DNA from: a virus
Virus record (IMG/VR): IMGVR_UViG_3300020469_000094
Span: 1 to 41,195 of that record
Direction: 5' to 3' (one strand)
Length of the DNA stretch: 41,195 nt
This document shows, in pieces, positions 21,479 through 28,691 of the stretch. Each line of letters opens with the position of its first letter. The first letter of the stretch is position 1. The notes under the pieces are model-generated. The model had not been told where the DNA came from. It saw nothing but the letters and a program-made list of their open reading frames with translations, and made no database searches. Both the position numbers and the translations under genes were made by a program.

Positions 21479-21805
21479 CTATTTTTTATTGGTGAATGCT
21501 TGTGAACCAAAGAATGCAGCTACAATACCAGCAACAGCAACAAAATAAGTTGCAGCCATATCGCCAAGTATTTTACTTGCTGTATCTAATCCTGATAATA
21601 CTGCAATTACTACAGCAAAGGGATATAATAACATGCCGCCTAATGCGAACCATGCCATTTTTCTTTGTGCATCTCTCATTGCATCAGCATCTTCTAACTC
21701 TTTTCTTTTAAATTCTAGGTACATATCCTGTTCTTTTCTAGAGACTTTTCCATCTCCATTAGTATCAGCAGGATGATGTCCACTCGCTTTTATTTCTTCT
21801 TCCAT
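21479..21805 (-). CDS. EF-hand membrane protein
   Basis: 108 residues. An N-terminal EF-hand-like calcium loop, DTNGDGKVSRKEQDMY (residues ~14-29), carries ligands D-x-N-x-D-G and E at position 12. A charged helix (EFKRKELEDADAMRDAQRK) and two membrane helices follow (~50-70 and ~82-102). I recall similar proteins in marine T4-like phages at this place, some called holin-like. Its role could be membrane-linked tail or lysis function; uncertain. The start follows the frameshift ORF stop by three bases. Confidence 0.65.
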   Translation of the reverse strand: MEEEIKASGHHPADTNGDGKVSRKEQDMYLEFKRKELEDADAMRDAQRKMAWFALGGMLLYPFAVVIAVLSGLDTASKILGDMAATYFVAVAGIVAAFFGSQAFTNKK

Positions 21806-21808
21806 TAC

Positions 21809-22006
21809 TTACCTCTTAATTTTACTATTCATTTTTTCATTACGTTCATTTTCTTCTTTAATGAACTGCTGTAACAGTGCTACATATATTTCCCTTTCCC
21901 ATGGTATCATATTATCTAACTCTGTTAAACTATATCCGTGATGTTGCATCATCGCGAAATTTACTTTGTAATGGTTTACCAGAGTCTCATGAGAAAGGCC
22001 TAGGTA
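21809..22006 (-). CDS. gp26 frameshift extension (gp51-like tail chaperone part)
   Basis: 65 codons open in the -1 frame of gp26, from the slippery site to TAA (21809-21811). The product reads YLGLSHETLVNHYKVNFAMM, then QHHGYSLTELDNMIPWERE and a helical end. No start codon lies near its beginning; the first ATG (21952) would give only 47 residues and has no ribosome-binding site. A -1 slip would make a 304-residue fusion, as in the G/GT tail assembly chaperones encoded before tape measures. The block YSLTELDNMIPWERE matches proteins I recall as gp51-like in marine T4-like phages. Confidence 0.65.
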   Translation of the reverse strand, partial: YLGLSHETLVNHYKVNFAMMQHHGYSLTELDNMIPWEREIYVALLQQFIKEENERNEKMNSKIKR

Positions 22007-22722
22007 AAAAAACTTTGCAGTCCTCTTAACTCAATGTCATTACTATGCCCACATTCTTTACAATCCCATTTTAGATTGTGTGTCAACGCTGGCATATCGT
22101 TAAAAAAGTCAGTAACCTTTTTAAACTGCGCTGAATTTAAACCATCAACAAATTCTACTAATTCACTTTCCTTATAGTTATCAGTAGAGTGTACATCTTC
22201 TTCATCAAAAATACTATCAATACATAATAAAATTAAACTTGATGTATAATCTAATTGCTCTTCAGCACTTAAATCTTCTGGATTACCTATATCTAGGTTT
22301 TCCATTACTGCAACAGATGGATATTTCATTTCTAATCCAATCTTATCTGTTAACATAACCATATTGCTTTTTTCTGGTATATCCATTTTAATGTCTTCCA
22401 GATTAACATTATGATTAGCTGGTGAATCACACTCTTTACAATTAATTGCAATCTTTGCTGTTTCACCTACTGATTTAGATCTAAGCTGTAAAAACATATA
22501 CTCTAAATCAAAGTTAGCTAAATTGTTAGCATCTATTTCTTCAAAGGTGCAATTACTAATAACATCCTTTAAAGTTCTCATGATTAGTTTATTATCTTTT
22601 GATTCTAAAGCTACCATGAGTAGTTTTTCTTCCTTTACTAAGAAAGGTCTATATTCTATTTGTTTTCCCGTACTAGGTATTACCATAGTATAACGAGATG
22701 AATTCACTTGTGGCAAAGCCAT
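22000..22722 (-). CDS. 26: gp26-like baseplate hub / tail assembly protein
   Basis: 240 residues, MALPQVNSSRYTMVIPSTGK onward, then YRPFLVKEEKLLMVALES. It contains two Cys pairs (CKEC near residue 97 and CKECGH near residue 222), possibly a zinc ribbon. It matches the T4-type gp26 family by its N-terminal pattern and by position. In T4, gp26 takes part in baseplate hub assembly. The last sense codons form T-TTT-TTT just before TAG, allowing a -1 frameshift into the next ORF. Confidence 0.78.
   Translation of the reverse strand: MALPQVNSSRYTMVIPSTGKQIEYRPFLVKEEKLLMVALESKDNKLIMRTLKDVISNCTFEEIDANNLANFDLEYMFLQLRSKSVGETAKIAINCKECDSPANHNVNLEDIKMDIPEKSNMVMLTDKIGLEMKYPSVAVMENLDIGNPEDLSAEEQLDYTSSLILLCIDSIFDEEDVHSTDNYKESELVEFVDGLNSAQFKKVTDFFNDMPALTHNLKWDCKECGHSNDIELRGLQSFFT
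22006..22012 (-). other. Slippery heptamer for -1 ribosomal frameshifting
   Basis: Seven T in the minus strand, in the right phase (T TTT TTT with respect to the gp26 frame), two codons before the gp26 stop. A -1 slip continues into the 65-codon extension. I see no clear strong stem-loop just downstream. Confidence 0.7.
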
Positions 22723-22741
22723 AATTTTCTCCTATATAATA

Positions 22742-23395
22742 TTATCCAAGTAAGGATGCAGCATTTTTAATAGCACTTACGGTACTACTTACTGGTCCTT
22801 CTACAACATATTTATCATATGCCCAAGTAACTGTTAGCTTTGATAATCCATTTTCATCTGTATTATTTAATTCAATAGCACTAACTGTTACCGGGTATGC
22901 TTTTTCTAATTTCACACCATACACGGGTATATTGTCAACATTCAATTGCTGAATTATAACATCAGTTGAATAGTCGTCTTTATATCCTAAAGTGTAAGTG
23001 TCCATATCAATAATAGATGATAACCAACCATCAAACATTGTCTTCATGTAATAATCGTTAGTTAAAATCCAGGTCATGTCAATATCTGAATCAATAAGTG
23101 TATTAGGGAATTTATTACTTTGTCTATCACTTTGATAATCTATCGTGGATAAACTTCTTCCTGGTATACTTACTGATTCGCATAACATAGCTATATCCCT
23201 AGGATCCGCAATTAAACTACGAACACTAGGAGTATCACCAGAAGCTAGCTGACCAACTAATACTTCTGGATTTAAATTTAATAATGATTGCTTTGGGGGT
23301 GTGAATATAACATTAAATCTATTAGTTCTAGCAATACCGCCTTTTGCAGCGATGGAAGCTTTTAATGTATCTATATTACCTGTCTTACCAAACAT
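22742..23395 (-). CDS. 54: Tail-tube-fold protein (gp54/gp19 family)
   Basis: 217 residues, MFGKTGNIDTLKASIAAKGG, then RTNRFNVIF; CESVSIPGRSLSTIDYQ near residue 92 and WAYDKYVVEG near the end are typical of the tube fold. gp19 is the tail tube and gp54 starts the tube on the baseplate. Its place next to gp26, gp2 and gp48 suggests gp54 rather than the main tube subunit, but the family alone does not decide this. It lies 19 bases upstream of gp26 and has GAGG before the start. Confidence 0.7.
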   Translation of the reverse strand: MFGKTGNIDTLKASIAAKGGIARTNRFNVIFTPPKQSLLNLNPEVLVGQLASGDTPSVRSLIADPRDIAMLCESVSIPGRSLSTIDYQSDRQSNKFPNTLIDSDIDMTWILTNDYYMKTMFDGWLSSIIDMDTYTLGYKDDYSTDVIIQQLNVDNIPVYGVKLEKAYPVTVSAIELNNTDENGLSKLTVTWAYDKYVVEGPVSSTVSAIKNAASLLG

Positions 23396-23400
23396 GTTTA

Positions 23401-23991
23401 TTACCTCTTAGCAATCTTGAGAGATTCAGACCATACGGCTGTTTTACTCTTCTTCTTGAATTGTTCTGTTGGTAAGAATATAGCTATTTCCCAATCTGTC
23501 ATTGGAACTCTTACCATTTTACTTTTTATATGGCTTGTTAAATAATGTTTAAAGCAAGGTTTAAACTCTTTATACTTTTGTACACCTTTTAATAAATCAT
23601 ATCGCATTTTATTAACTCTTGTTCTATCTGTTAATTTATTTGGTGCTAATTTCATAAGCCTATCTAAAAACTCAGCTCTTATATCAGGTCTGAGGTAATG
23701 TAAGTTTAATCCATAAAACCCACCCTTAGCATCTTCAACCATTATAACTAATGGGAACCTATCGTAATAAGGTAGAGTATCTTTTGTTTTAGGATCATAA
23801 AAATACATATACATACTACCAGCAATTTCTCTAGTAGTAGGATCTAAAGCATCGTCCTTTAATAGTGCAGTTCTGTTAACACTACCTAATTCTTTTACTT
23901 TGCCTTGGAACCATTCACGTGATTTTTTAGTCCTAGCTGTGATGCCAGCACGTTGTGCTCCTGCCTGTAATGTATCAAATAAGCTTGCCAT
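23401..23991 (-). CDS. 2: gp2-like DNA end protector protein
   Basis: 196 residues. The block DTLPYYDRFPLVIMVEDAKG, then GFYGLNLHYLRP, and FKPCFKHYLTSHIKSKMVRV, ending in WEIAIFLPTEQFKKKS, match the marine T4-like gp2 family as I recall it. T4 gp2 protects the ends of packaged DNA from host RecBCD. It lies between gp4 and the tube-fold protein; in T4 genes 2 and 4 are also adjacent. A late box on this strand is 7 bases upstream. Confidence 0.72.
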   Translation of the reverse strand: MASLFDTLQAGAQRAGITARTKKSREWFQGKVKELGSVNRTALLKDDALDPTTREIAGSMYMYFYDPKTKDTLPYYDRFPLVIMVEDAKGGFYGLNLHYLRPDIRAEFLDRLMKLAPNKLTDRTRVNKMRYDLLKGVQKYKEFKPCFKHYLTSHIKSKMVRVPMTDWEIAIFLPTEQFKKKSKTAVWSESLKIAKR

Positions 23992-23997
23992 ATATAC

Positions 23998-24005
23998 TAT
24001 TTATA
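23998..24005 (-). promoter_or_regulatory. T4-type late promoter box for gp2
   Basis: TATAAATA on the minus strand, followed by 6 bases and the ATG at 23991. The predicted +1 at 23992 leaves a one-base leader. It lies just outside the gp4 stop. Confidence 0.65.
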
Positions 24006-24452
24006 TCAAGATTTGAGTAGTTTGATGCCTAGATTCTTTAAAGTGTCTTCTGTCCAGACCTGAAATTTCCATCCTTTATGGTTAGCATATTGATTAGCAG
24101 CTTCCCATTTAGATGTATTCTTTACATATGTCATCACTTCGTTTATATACCTTTTAGTTTTACGTTTAGGATTTTTAGGTGCAAGAGTTTGCTTTTTAGG
24201 TTTAATTTCAACTAATATAATATCTTTATTATCTAATTCAACTAATAAATCAACATAATAACGATGTATACGATTATCTGTCTTACATTTATAAGGTATA
24301 ACAATTTCTTCAGAGTTCCATCGTTTAACTCTAGGATTTGTTTCACACCATTTAAAGGTTTGACGTTCCCACATGGAACGATATATAACTTTGGTTGCAT
24401 CACCAAGATATTTTGATTTGTCTTTAATTGTGTATTTACCTTTGTAAGCCAT
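24006..24452 (-). CDS. 4: gp4-like head completion protein
   Basis: 148 residues, MAYKGKYTIKDKSKYLGDAT, then YRSMWERQTFKWCETN and LVELDNKDIILVEIKPKKQT. The E-x-K motif (VEIKPKKQT) in a nuclease-like fold, and the RYINEVMTYVKN block, are conserved in the T4 gp4 family, which finishes head filling for tail joining. The fold is related to restriction-type nucleases. Upstream is the divergent late promoter region. Confidence 0.88.
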   Translation of the reverse strand: MAYKGKYTIKDKSKYLGDATKVIYRSMWERQTFKWCETNPRVKRWNSEEIVIPYKCKTDNRIHRYYVDLLVELDNKDIILVEIKPKKQTLAPKNPKRKTKRYINEVMTYVKNTSKWEAANQYANHKGWKFQVWTEDTLKNLGIKLLKS

Positions 24453-24459
24453 ATAAATA
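24452..24459 (+). promoter_or_regulatory. T4-type late promoter box, plus strand, for gp48
   Basis: TATAAATA overlapping the gp4 start codon on the other strand. The predicted transcript begins near 24465, 41 bases before the gp48 ATG. Confidence 0.55.
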
Positions 24460-24486
24460 GTATATAATAGTTAATTAATCTATAGT

Positions 24487-24494
24487 TATTTATA
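24487..24494 (-). promoter_or_regulatory. T4-type late promoter box, minus strand, for gp4
   Basis: TATAAATA read on the minus strand (TATTTATA on plus). The predicted start near 24481 gives a 28-base leader to gp4 and a 5' overlap with the plus-strand transcript. Confidence 0.6.
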
Positions 24495-24505
24495 AGGGTA
24501 AAAGA

Positions 24506-25309
24506 ATGGCAAACACAATAGCTTTCCCAAGCACATTAAGAAAAGACATCGACGATGGTACAGCAAATCATGTATCATTCCAAATTATAGGCGGTGGTTT
24601 AGACGAAGATCTATTTAAAATCCACATGTATATACCTCAGGGATTTAGTTTAGGCGATACAGCCACTTTTGGCAGTATAGATCTAGGAGTTATCAACGCA
24701 ACAAAAAGCTTAATTAATAACAGCAAAGAAGAAAAGAATGAAGCTGATGCGGAAGATATTGCAATCGGTGCATCTGTCATGAAGAATTTAGGATTGGATA
24801 TAGGTGGTTCAGCTGATGCAGCGTTGGTAGATCAAGGGATTGCAATTAATAATCAGACAACATTAACCTTTGAAGGTAGTAGTATTCGTACATTTAACTT
24901 TAGTTTTATATTAGTTGCACAATCAGAAGCTGAAGCAAGATTAGCCAAAACAATAGAACATACCTTTAGAAAGTATATGTACGCAAAGAAAGAAGGTGAA
25001 TTTGCCATTAAATATCCACCAATCTTTCGTATTAAGTTCCTTTCAGGGGACGAAATTAATACAAATATGCCTAAATTGTTTGATTCTTATCTCACTGGAT
25101 TAACAGCAGCATATAATACACAGGGTGGAAACATGTTCCATGCCGATGGATCACCTACAGATATACAATTAGATTTAGCATTCCAGGAACAAAAACAGTT
25201 AACAAGAAGCGATTTATATGATTTAGAGGATGTAGCACCTGGTAGTATACAACAAGATTTCACATATCCTGAGCAAAAAACATCTAATGGACAACCTAGA
25301 GGAGGCTAA
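24506..25309 (+). CDS. 48: gp48-like baseplate tail-tube cap
   Basis: 267 residues, MANTIAFPSTLRKDIDDGTA, then HVSFQIIGG; the tube-fold signature appears as RTFNFSFILVAQSEAEA, FRKYMYAKK and the IKYPPIFRIKF block. T4 gp48 caps the baseplate and starts the tail tube with gp54. Position before gp53 and length fit marine T4-like gp48. It opens the plus-strand baseplate operon. Confidence 0.78.
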   Translation: MANTIAFPSTLRKDIDDGTANHVSFQIIGGGLDEDLFKIHMYIPQGFSLGDTATFGSIDLGVINATKSLINNSKEEKNEADAEDIAIGASVMKNLGLDIGGSADAALVDQGIAINNQTTLTFEGSSIRTFNFSFILVAQSEAEARLAKTIEHTFRKYMYAKKEGEFAIKYPPIFRIKFLSGDEINTNMPKLFDSYLTGLTAAYNTQGGNMFHADGSPTDIQLDLAFQEQKQLTRSDLYDLEDVAPGSIQQDFTYPEQKTSNGQPRGG

Positions 25310-25314
25310 TCTAC

Positions 25315-26142
25315 ATGAATTTCTTTAAATTATTCCCAACAATACCGGTCGATTTACAAAAAGATGGCCGAGTCAACCAAATGGTTCATACATTTAAGAG
25401 TGTAAGACCACTTCAAAACTTTATCGATCAACCATCTTTATATACTTTTTATGAAATACAGAACGGCGAAAGGCCAGACATAGTCAGCCAGCGACTATAT
25501 GGAACATCAGAATACTATTGGACATTCTTTGTCATAAACGAATTCCTTCACGATGGTTATAGAGCATGGCCAATGAGTCAAGAAGTTGCCGCGAAGTATA
25601 TCGAAGAAGAGTATAGCGGATATGTTATTACCACAAGCCCCAGTATATCACGAGATAGCGACGGCGCCATAAGCGAATTTAGTAATTCTTTGCAGGGAGA
25701 GAATCGTAATTTTGTCGTGACAGATGGTACAAGATTTAAATTAAACGAAACCATAACAGGTAGTATATCAGGAGCCAGCGGTACATTAAAGAAAAAGAAT
25801 TCAGATTTAAACCAGTTAATAGTAAAAGATGTCACAGGAGTCTTTCAAACGAATGAAAATATCGATGGAGGAACATCACAAGCGAGTGTTGAATCATATC
25901 AAGTATATAAGTACGCAGACGCACCTCACCATTTCTTTAAGATAGGCGATGCGGAAGAAAGAACCATTACACCAAGAGATTATATTAATTCTCCATTAGC
26001 AGAAAGCACTAATAACTATACATTTAAATCAAATAGACAGTATATAATGGATAAGAACGAAGAGAGATCATCTATTAGAGTGTTACAACCAGAGTATATA
26101 AGCCAATTCGTGGAAGAATTTGAGAATCTAATCAATGAATAA
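25315..26142 (+). CDS. 53: gp53-like baseplate wedge protein
   Basis: 275 residues, against 196 in T4. The conserved block RPDIVSQRLYGTSEYYWTFF, then YRAWPMSQEVAAKY (residues ~53-97), matches T4 gp53 (RPEELANAIYGNPQLYWVLL). An extra beta-rich stretch (~110-195, GSISGASGTLKKK, then VTGVFQTNENIDG) interrupts the T4 plan. gp53 joins the wedges around the hub. It overlaps the next gene by 8 bases. Confidence 0.85.
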   Translation: MNFFKLFPTIPVDLQKDGRVNQMVHTFKSVRPLQNFIDQPSLYTFYEIQNGERPDIVSQRLYGTSEYYWTFFVINEFLHDGYRAWPMSQEVAAKYIEEEYSGYVITTSPSISRDSDGAISEFSNSLQGENRNFVVTDGTRFKLNETITGSISGASGTLKKKNSDLNQLIVKDVTGVFQTNENIDGGTSQASVESYQVYKYADAPHHFFKIGDAEERTITPRDYINSPLAESTNNYTFKSNRQYIMDKNEERSSIRVLQPEYISQFVEEFENLINE

Positions 26143-27439
26143 TAGTAATAGAGTCAATCCAGAAGGGTATGCGAGCACTCCATTATCGTATAATATAACT
26201 TCTGCGAGACTTTATTCAAATGTTATAAATCCAAAGAAAAAATATAACATTGACATAAAAGCGCTTTTGGCCGTGATTGAAGGGACAGAATCAATCCATA
26301 GTCCAGGAGTAGAGTATACGATTAAATTAGGCGATAGTGTTAATCTATTAGAACGATTAAAGATCACTGGAGGCGAGAAGATAGAGATCCAATTAGAACA
26401 GAGGACCTCTAATAAAACACATAAGCATTCTATTACATGTTACATAGGGGAGATCGTTAACTATAAGAAGAGTGGCACAGCAAAGGCGTCGTATACATTC
26501 AAGTGTTATAGTGAACATATGATGAATGAGAGTGTATCTGTATTAAGGAAATCGTTTAAAGGGACACCAGGTCAATTAATAGAGAAGATCTGTAGAGGGG
26601 ATCTAGCCGTCGCTACGCACTTTATACAGCAAGGAGGTGGGTTACTACAGGGTATATATCCACAGCTTAGACCCTTACACGCTATCTTCTGGTTGATGCG
26701 TAATGCCTTTGACGACGGTACACCATACTTCTTTTATGAGACACTAAAGAATGGTATACAATATAGATCATATAAGAACATGCTTACAAGAGATAATATC
26801 GATCGGTACTACTTTAAGTCCTATATGAAGAACGCAAAGGAGAGTGAAGAAGGGTTCGAAGAAGAAAGAACCATGGTCACGGATATATCATCTCCTTCAT
26901 ATGGCATGTCTAAAATGGTAGGGGCAGCCTGCGGGGCCTTTGCTAGCACTCTGCACAATGTAGATATAGCCACTAAGACATATAAGAAGATTGTATTTAA
27001 TAGAGAACGACAACAATTAAACATGTTAAATAAGTATAAACCCTATGTACAAAATAATAATACTATGATACTATCGAGGAAGTACTCAGATCACGCCGTA
27101 TCTAAGCAGTTCTTTATTAATAGTAATAGTAAGGCCTTCGGTCAGAATAACTATTATGGAGAGACCGATATAGATTTAAATAAAGGGATCGCGCAACTAG
27201 AGAACCTAAACTTCCAACAACAAGAGATTACCATACCAGGTAACTTTGATATGGAGGTAGGACGTATACTACATCTAACTGTATATCGTAATAAGGAAGA
27301 GACTGAAGGCGCAGGCATCGATAAGGCTCAATCAGGCAAGTACCTAGTGACGAGAGTGATACATAGGTTCGATGATAACTACAGTCAGGAGCTGGTCCTT
27401 CAGAAAGATTCAGGAGAATTAAATTATGAAACTGCATGA
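26135..27439 (+). CDS. 27: gp27-like baseplate hub protein
   Basis: 434 residues (T4 gp27: 391). A tail-hub plan is visible: beta-rich N-terminal domains (residues ~40-130, IDIKALLAVIEG, then KIEIQLEQRTSNK and CYIGEIVNYKK), a middle helix-rich region with LRPLHAIFWLMRNAFD (~180), and a C-terminal beta domain (ITIPGNFDMEVGRILHLTV). The hub trimer carries the gp5 spike. It overlaps the gp5-like gene by 14 bases, and synteny with gp53 and gp5 supports the call. Confidence 0.75.
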   Translation: MNNSNRVNPEGYASTPLSYNITSARLYSNVINPKKKYNIDIKALLAVIEGTESIHSPGVEYTIKLGDSVNLLERLKITGGEKIEIQLEQRTSNKTHKHSITCYIGEIVNYKKSGTAKASYTFKCYSEHMMNESVSVLRKSFKGTPGQLIEKICRGDLAVATHFIQQGGGLLQGIYPQLRPLHAIFWLMRNAFDDGTPYFFYETLKNGIQYRSYKNMLTRDNIDRYYFKSYMKNAKESEEGFEEERTMVTDISSPSYGMSKMVGAACGAFASTLHNVDIATKTYKKIVFNRERQQLNMLNKYKPYVQNNNTMILSRKYSDHAVSKQFFINSNSKAFGQNNYYGETDIDLNKGIAQLENLNFQQQEITIPGNFDMEVGRILHLTVYRNKEETEGAGIDKAQSGKYLVTRVIHRFDDNYSQELVLQKDSGELNYETA

Positions 27440-28139
27440 TGATCAATTTGTAGGTGGCCAATTCGCATGGTTCACTGGCGTAGTAGAAGATATAAACGAT
27501 ACAGAATATCTTAATAGAGTCAAGGTCAGAGCCTTTGGATACCATAGTGACGATACTGCCGAGGTACCTACAGATGCATTACCATGGGCTACAGTGATGG
27601 GGACAACGCTTAACGCTGGACATAAAGGTGTTGGCTCAAACCACCAACTAGTAATAGGGACATGGTGTGTAGGGTTCTTTAGGGATGGTCTCAGCGCTCA
27701 GGATCCTATTATAATGGGAACAGTTGCTTCCTCTCAGCCGGATGGTACACTTGATCTACCAACAGAGGCGCAGGTTAGTGGTAATACAAATGCTGTATAT
27801 AAGAGTACAGCAGGACACTTAATAGAAATAGACAATACGCTTAACGCTAGCCGTATAATGGTTACTCATATAGAGGGTACTAGTATACTGATTGATAATA
27901 GTGGGAACGTAACGATTGATACTAGCTCTGGTGGTAATACAGTTAATATAATAGGTAATACTACTATAACAGGTACTCTACACGTATCGGATAAAATAAC
28001 TAGTAATGATGATATTGTTGCTGATAATGATGATACAAAAATCTCGCTGGAAGATCATGTACACGTATATAAAACTGGAAGTGGTACAGCTCATAATACA
28101 ACTAATAAAGATACAGAGAAACCAACAGATGCAAGTTAA
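27426..28139 (+). CDS. 5: gp5-like central spike without lysozyme domain
   Basis: 237 residues. The N-terminal OB fold (residues ~10-105, WFTGVVEDINDTEYLNRVKV, then LPWATVMG, GTWCVGFFRDG and DPIIMGTV) is typical of gp5/VgrG. A short beta-helix of triplet-like repeats follows (HLIEIDNTLNASRIMVTHIE, then GNVTIDTSSGG, and NTTITGTLHVSDK). The lysozyme domain inserted in T4 gp5 is absent. It pierces the outer membrane on contraction. Good RBS in the preceding gene (CAGGAGAA). Confidence 0.85.
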   Translation: MKLHDDQFVGGQFAWFTGVVEDINDTEYLNRVKVRAFGYHSDDTAEVPTDALPWATVMGTTLNAGHKGVGSNHQLVIGTWCVGFFRDGLSAQDPIIMGTVASSQPDGTLDLPTEAQVSGNTNAVYKSTAGHLIEIDNTLNASRIMVTHIEGTSILIDNSGNVTIDTSSGGNTVNIIGNTTITGTLHVSDKITSNDDIVADNDDTKISLEDHVHVYKTGSGTAHNTTNKDTEKPTDAS

Positions 28140-28201
28140 TAATTTATATAGCTCGCTCGCTTGCTTTGAGATGGCTTTTCGGAAAAAAAATCTCGCTGGA
28201 A
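28037..28201 (+). repeat. Pair of 16-bp direct repeats flanking the gp5 end
   Basis: AAAAATCTCGCTGGAA at 28037-28052 (in the gp5 coding region) and again at 28186-28201 (intergenic). The second copy lies in the 99-base gp5-gp25 gap with a GCTCGCTCGCTTGCT motif (28151-28165). It may be a recombination remnant. Confidence 0.6.
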
Positions 28202-28225
28202 TTTTTAAATCCCTAACCTTTTGCA

Positions 28226-28233
28226 TATAAATA
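28226..28233 (+). promoter_or_regulatory. T4-type late promoter box for gp25
   Basis: Perfect TATAAATA, five bases (GTACT), then the ATG at 28239. As at 6311, T4 spacing puts +1 on the A of the start codon. Confidence 0.7.
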
Positions 28234-28238
28234 GTACT

Positions 28239-28685
28239 ATGGAACATAATACAGGATCAAATCAAAATAAATCAGATAAGAGAAATGGCGCTTCAATCGT
28301 CTCTCGGAAGAAAGGTTATCGCGATTTAGATCTTTCTTTAAAGCGACATCCTATTACTGGTAAGATCACAACACTTAAAGATGATGCAGCAGTAAAGAAT
28401 GCTGTGAAGAATCTCGTTCTAACTAACTTTTTTGAACGACCATTCCAGCCCTCGCTAGGTGCTAATTTACGCGGACTCTTATTTGAGCCGGCTGATGGTG
28501 TCACAAGGTTAGCAATAAAGGATAATATAGAAGGTGTTGTCAAAGCAGAACCACGCATAAAATTGCTGGCTCTCTCGGTAATTGACCTTTCGGATAAGAA
28601 TGCGTATCGAGTTACAATGAAGTATCGTATACGGGAATCAAATAAAGTAGAGGATGTAGAGATAGTACTACGCAGACTAAGGTAA
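28239..28685 (+). CDS. 25: gp25-like baseplate wedge protein
   Basis: 148 residues from the ATG at 28239 (MEHNTGSNQNKSDKRNG); a TTG at 28221 would overlap the late promoter. The core LRGLLFEP, then NFFERPFQPSLGAN, AVKNAVKNLVLT and EPRIKLLALSVIDLSD, matches the gp25 / gpW-type wedge family, which links baseplate and sheath. It is followed at once by gp6, as expected from baseplate J partners. Confidence 0.9.
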   Translation: MEHNTGSNQNKSDKRNGASIVSRKKGYRDLDLSLKRHPITGKITTLKDDAAVKNAVKNLVLTNFFERPFQPSLGANLRGLLFEPADGVTRLAIKDNIEGVVKAEPRIKLLALSVIDLSDKNAYRVTMKYRIRESNKVEDVEIVLRRLR

Positions 28686-28691
28686 GATAAT

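Noticed and set aside
25315-28139. Slightly different codon use in gp53-gp27-gp5
   Set aside because: A mild rise in AGG, CTA and G/C-ending codons is visible in places, but without a computed profile the difference is too small to claim transfer.
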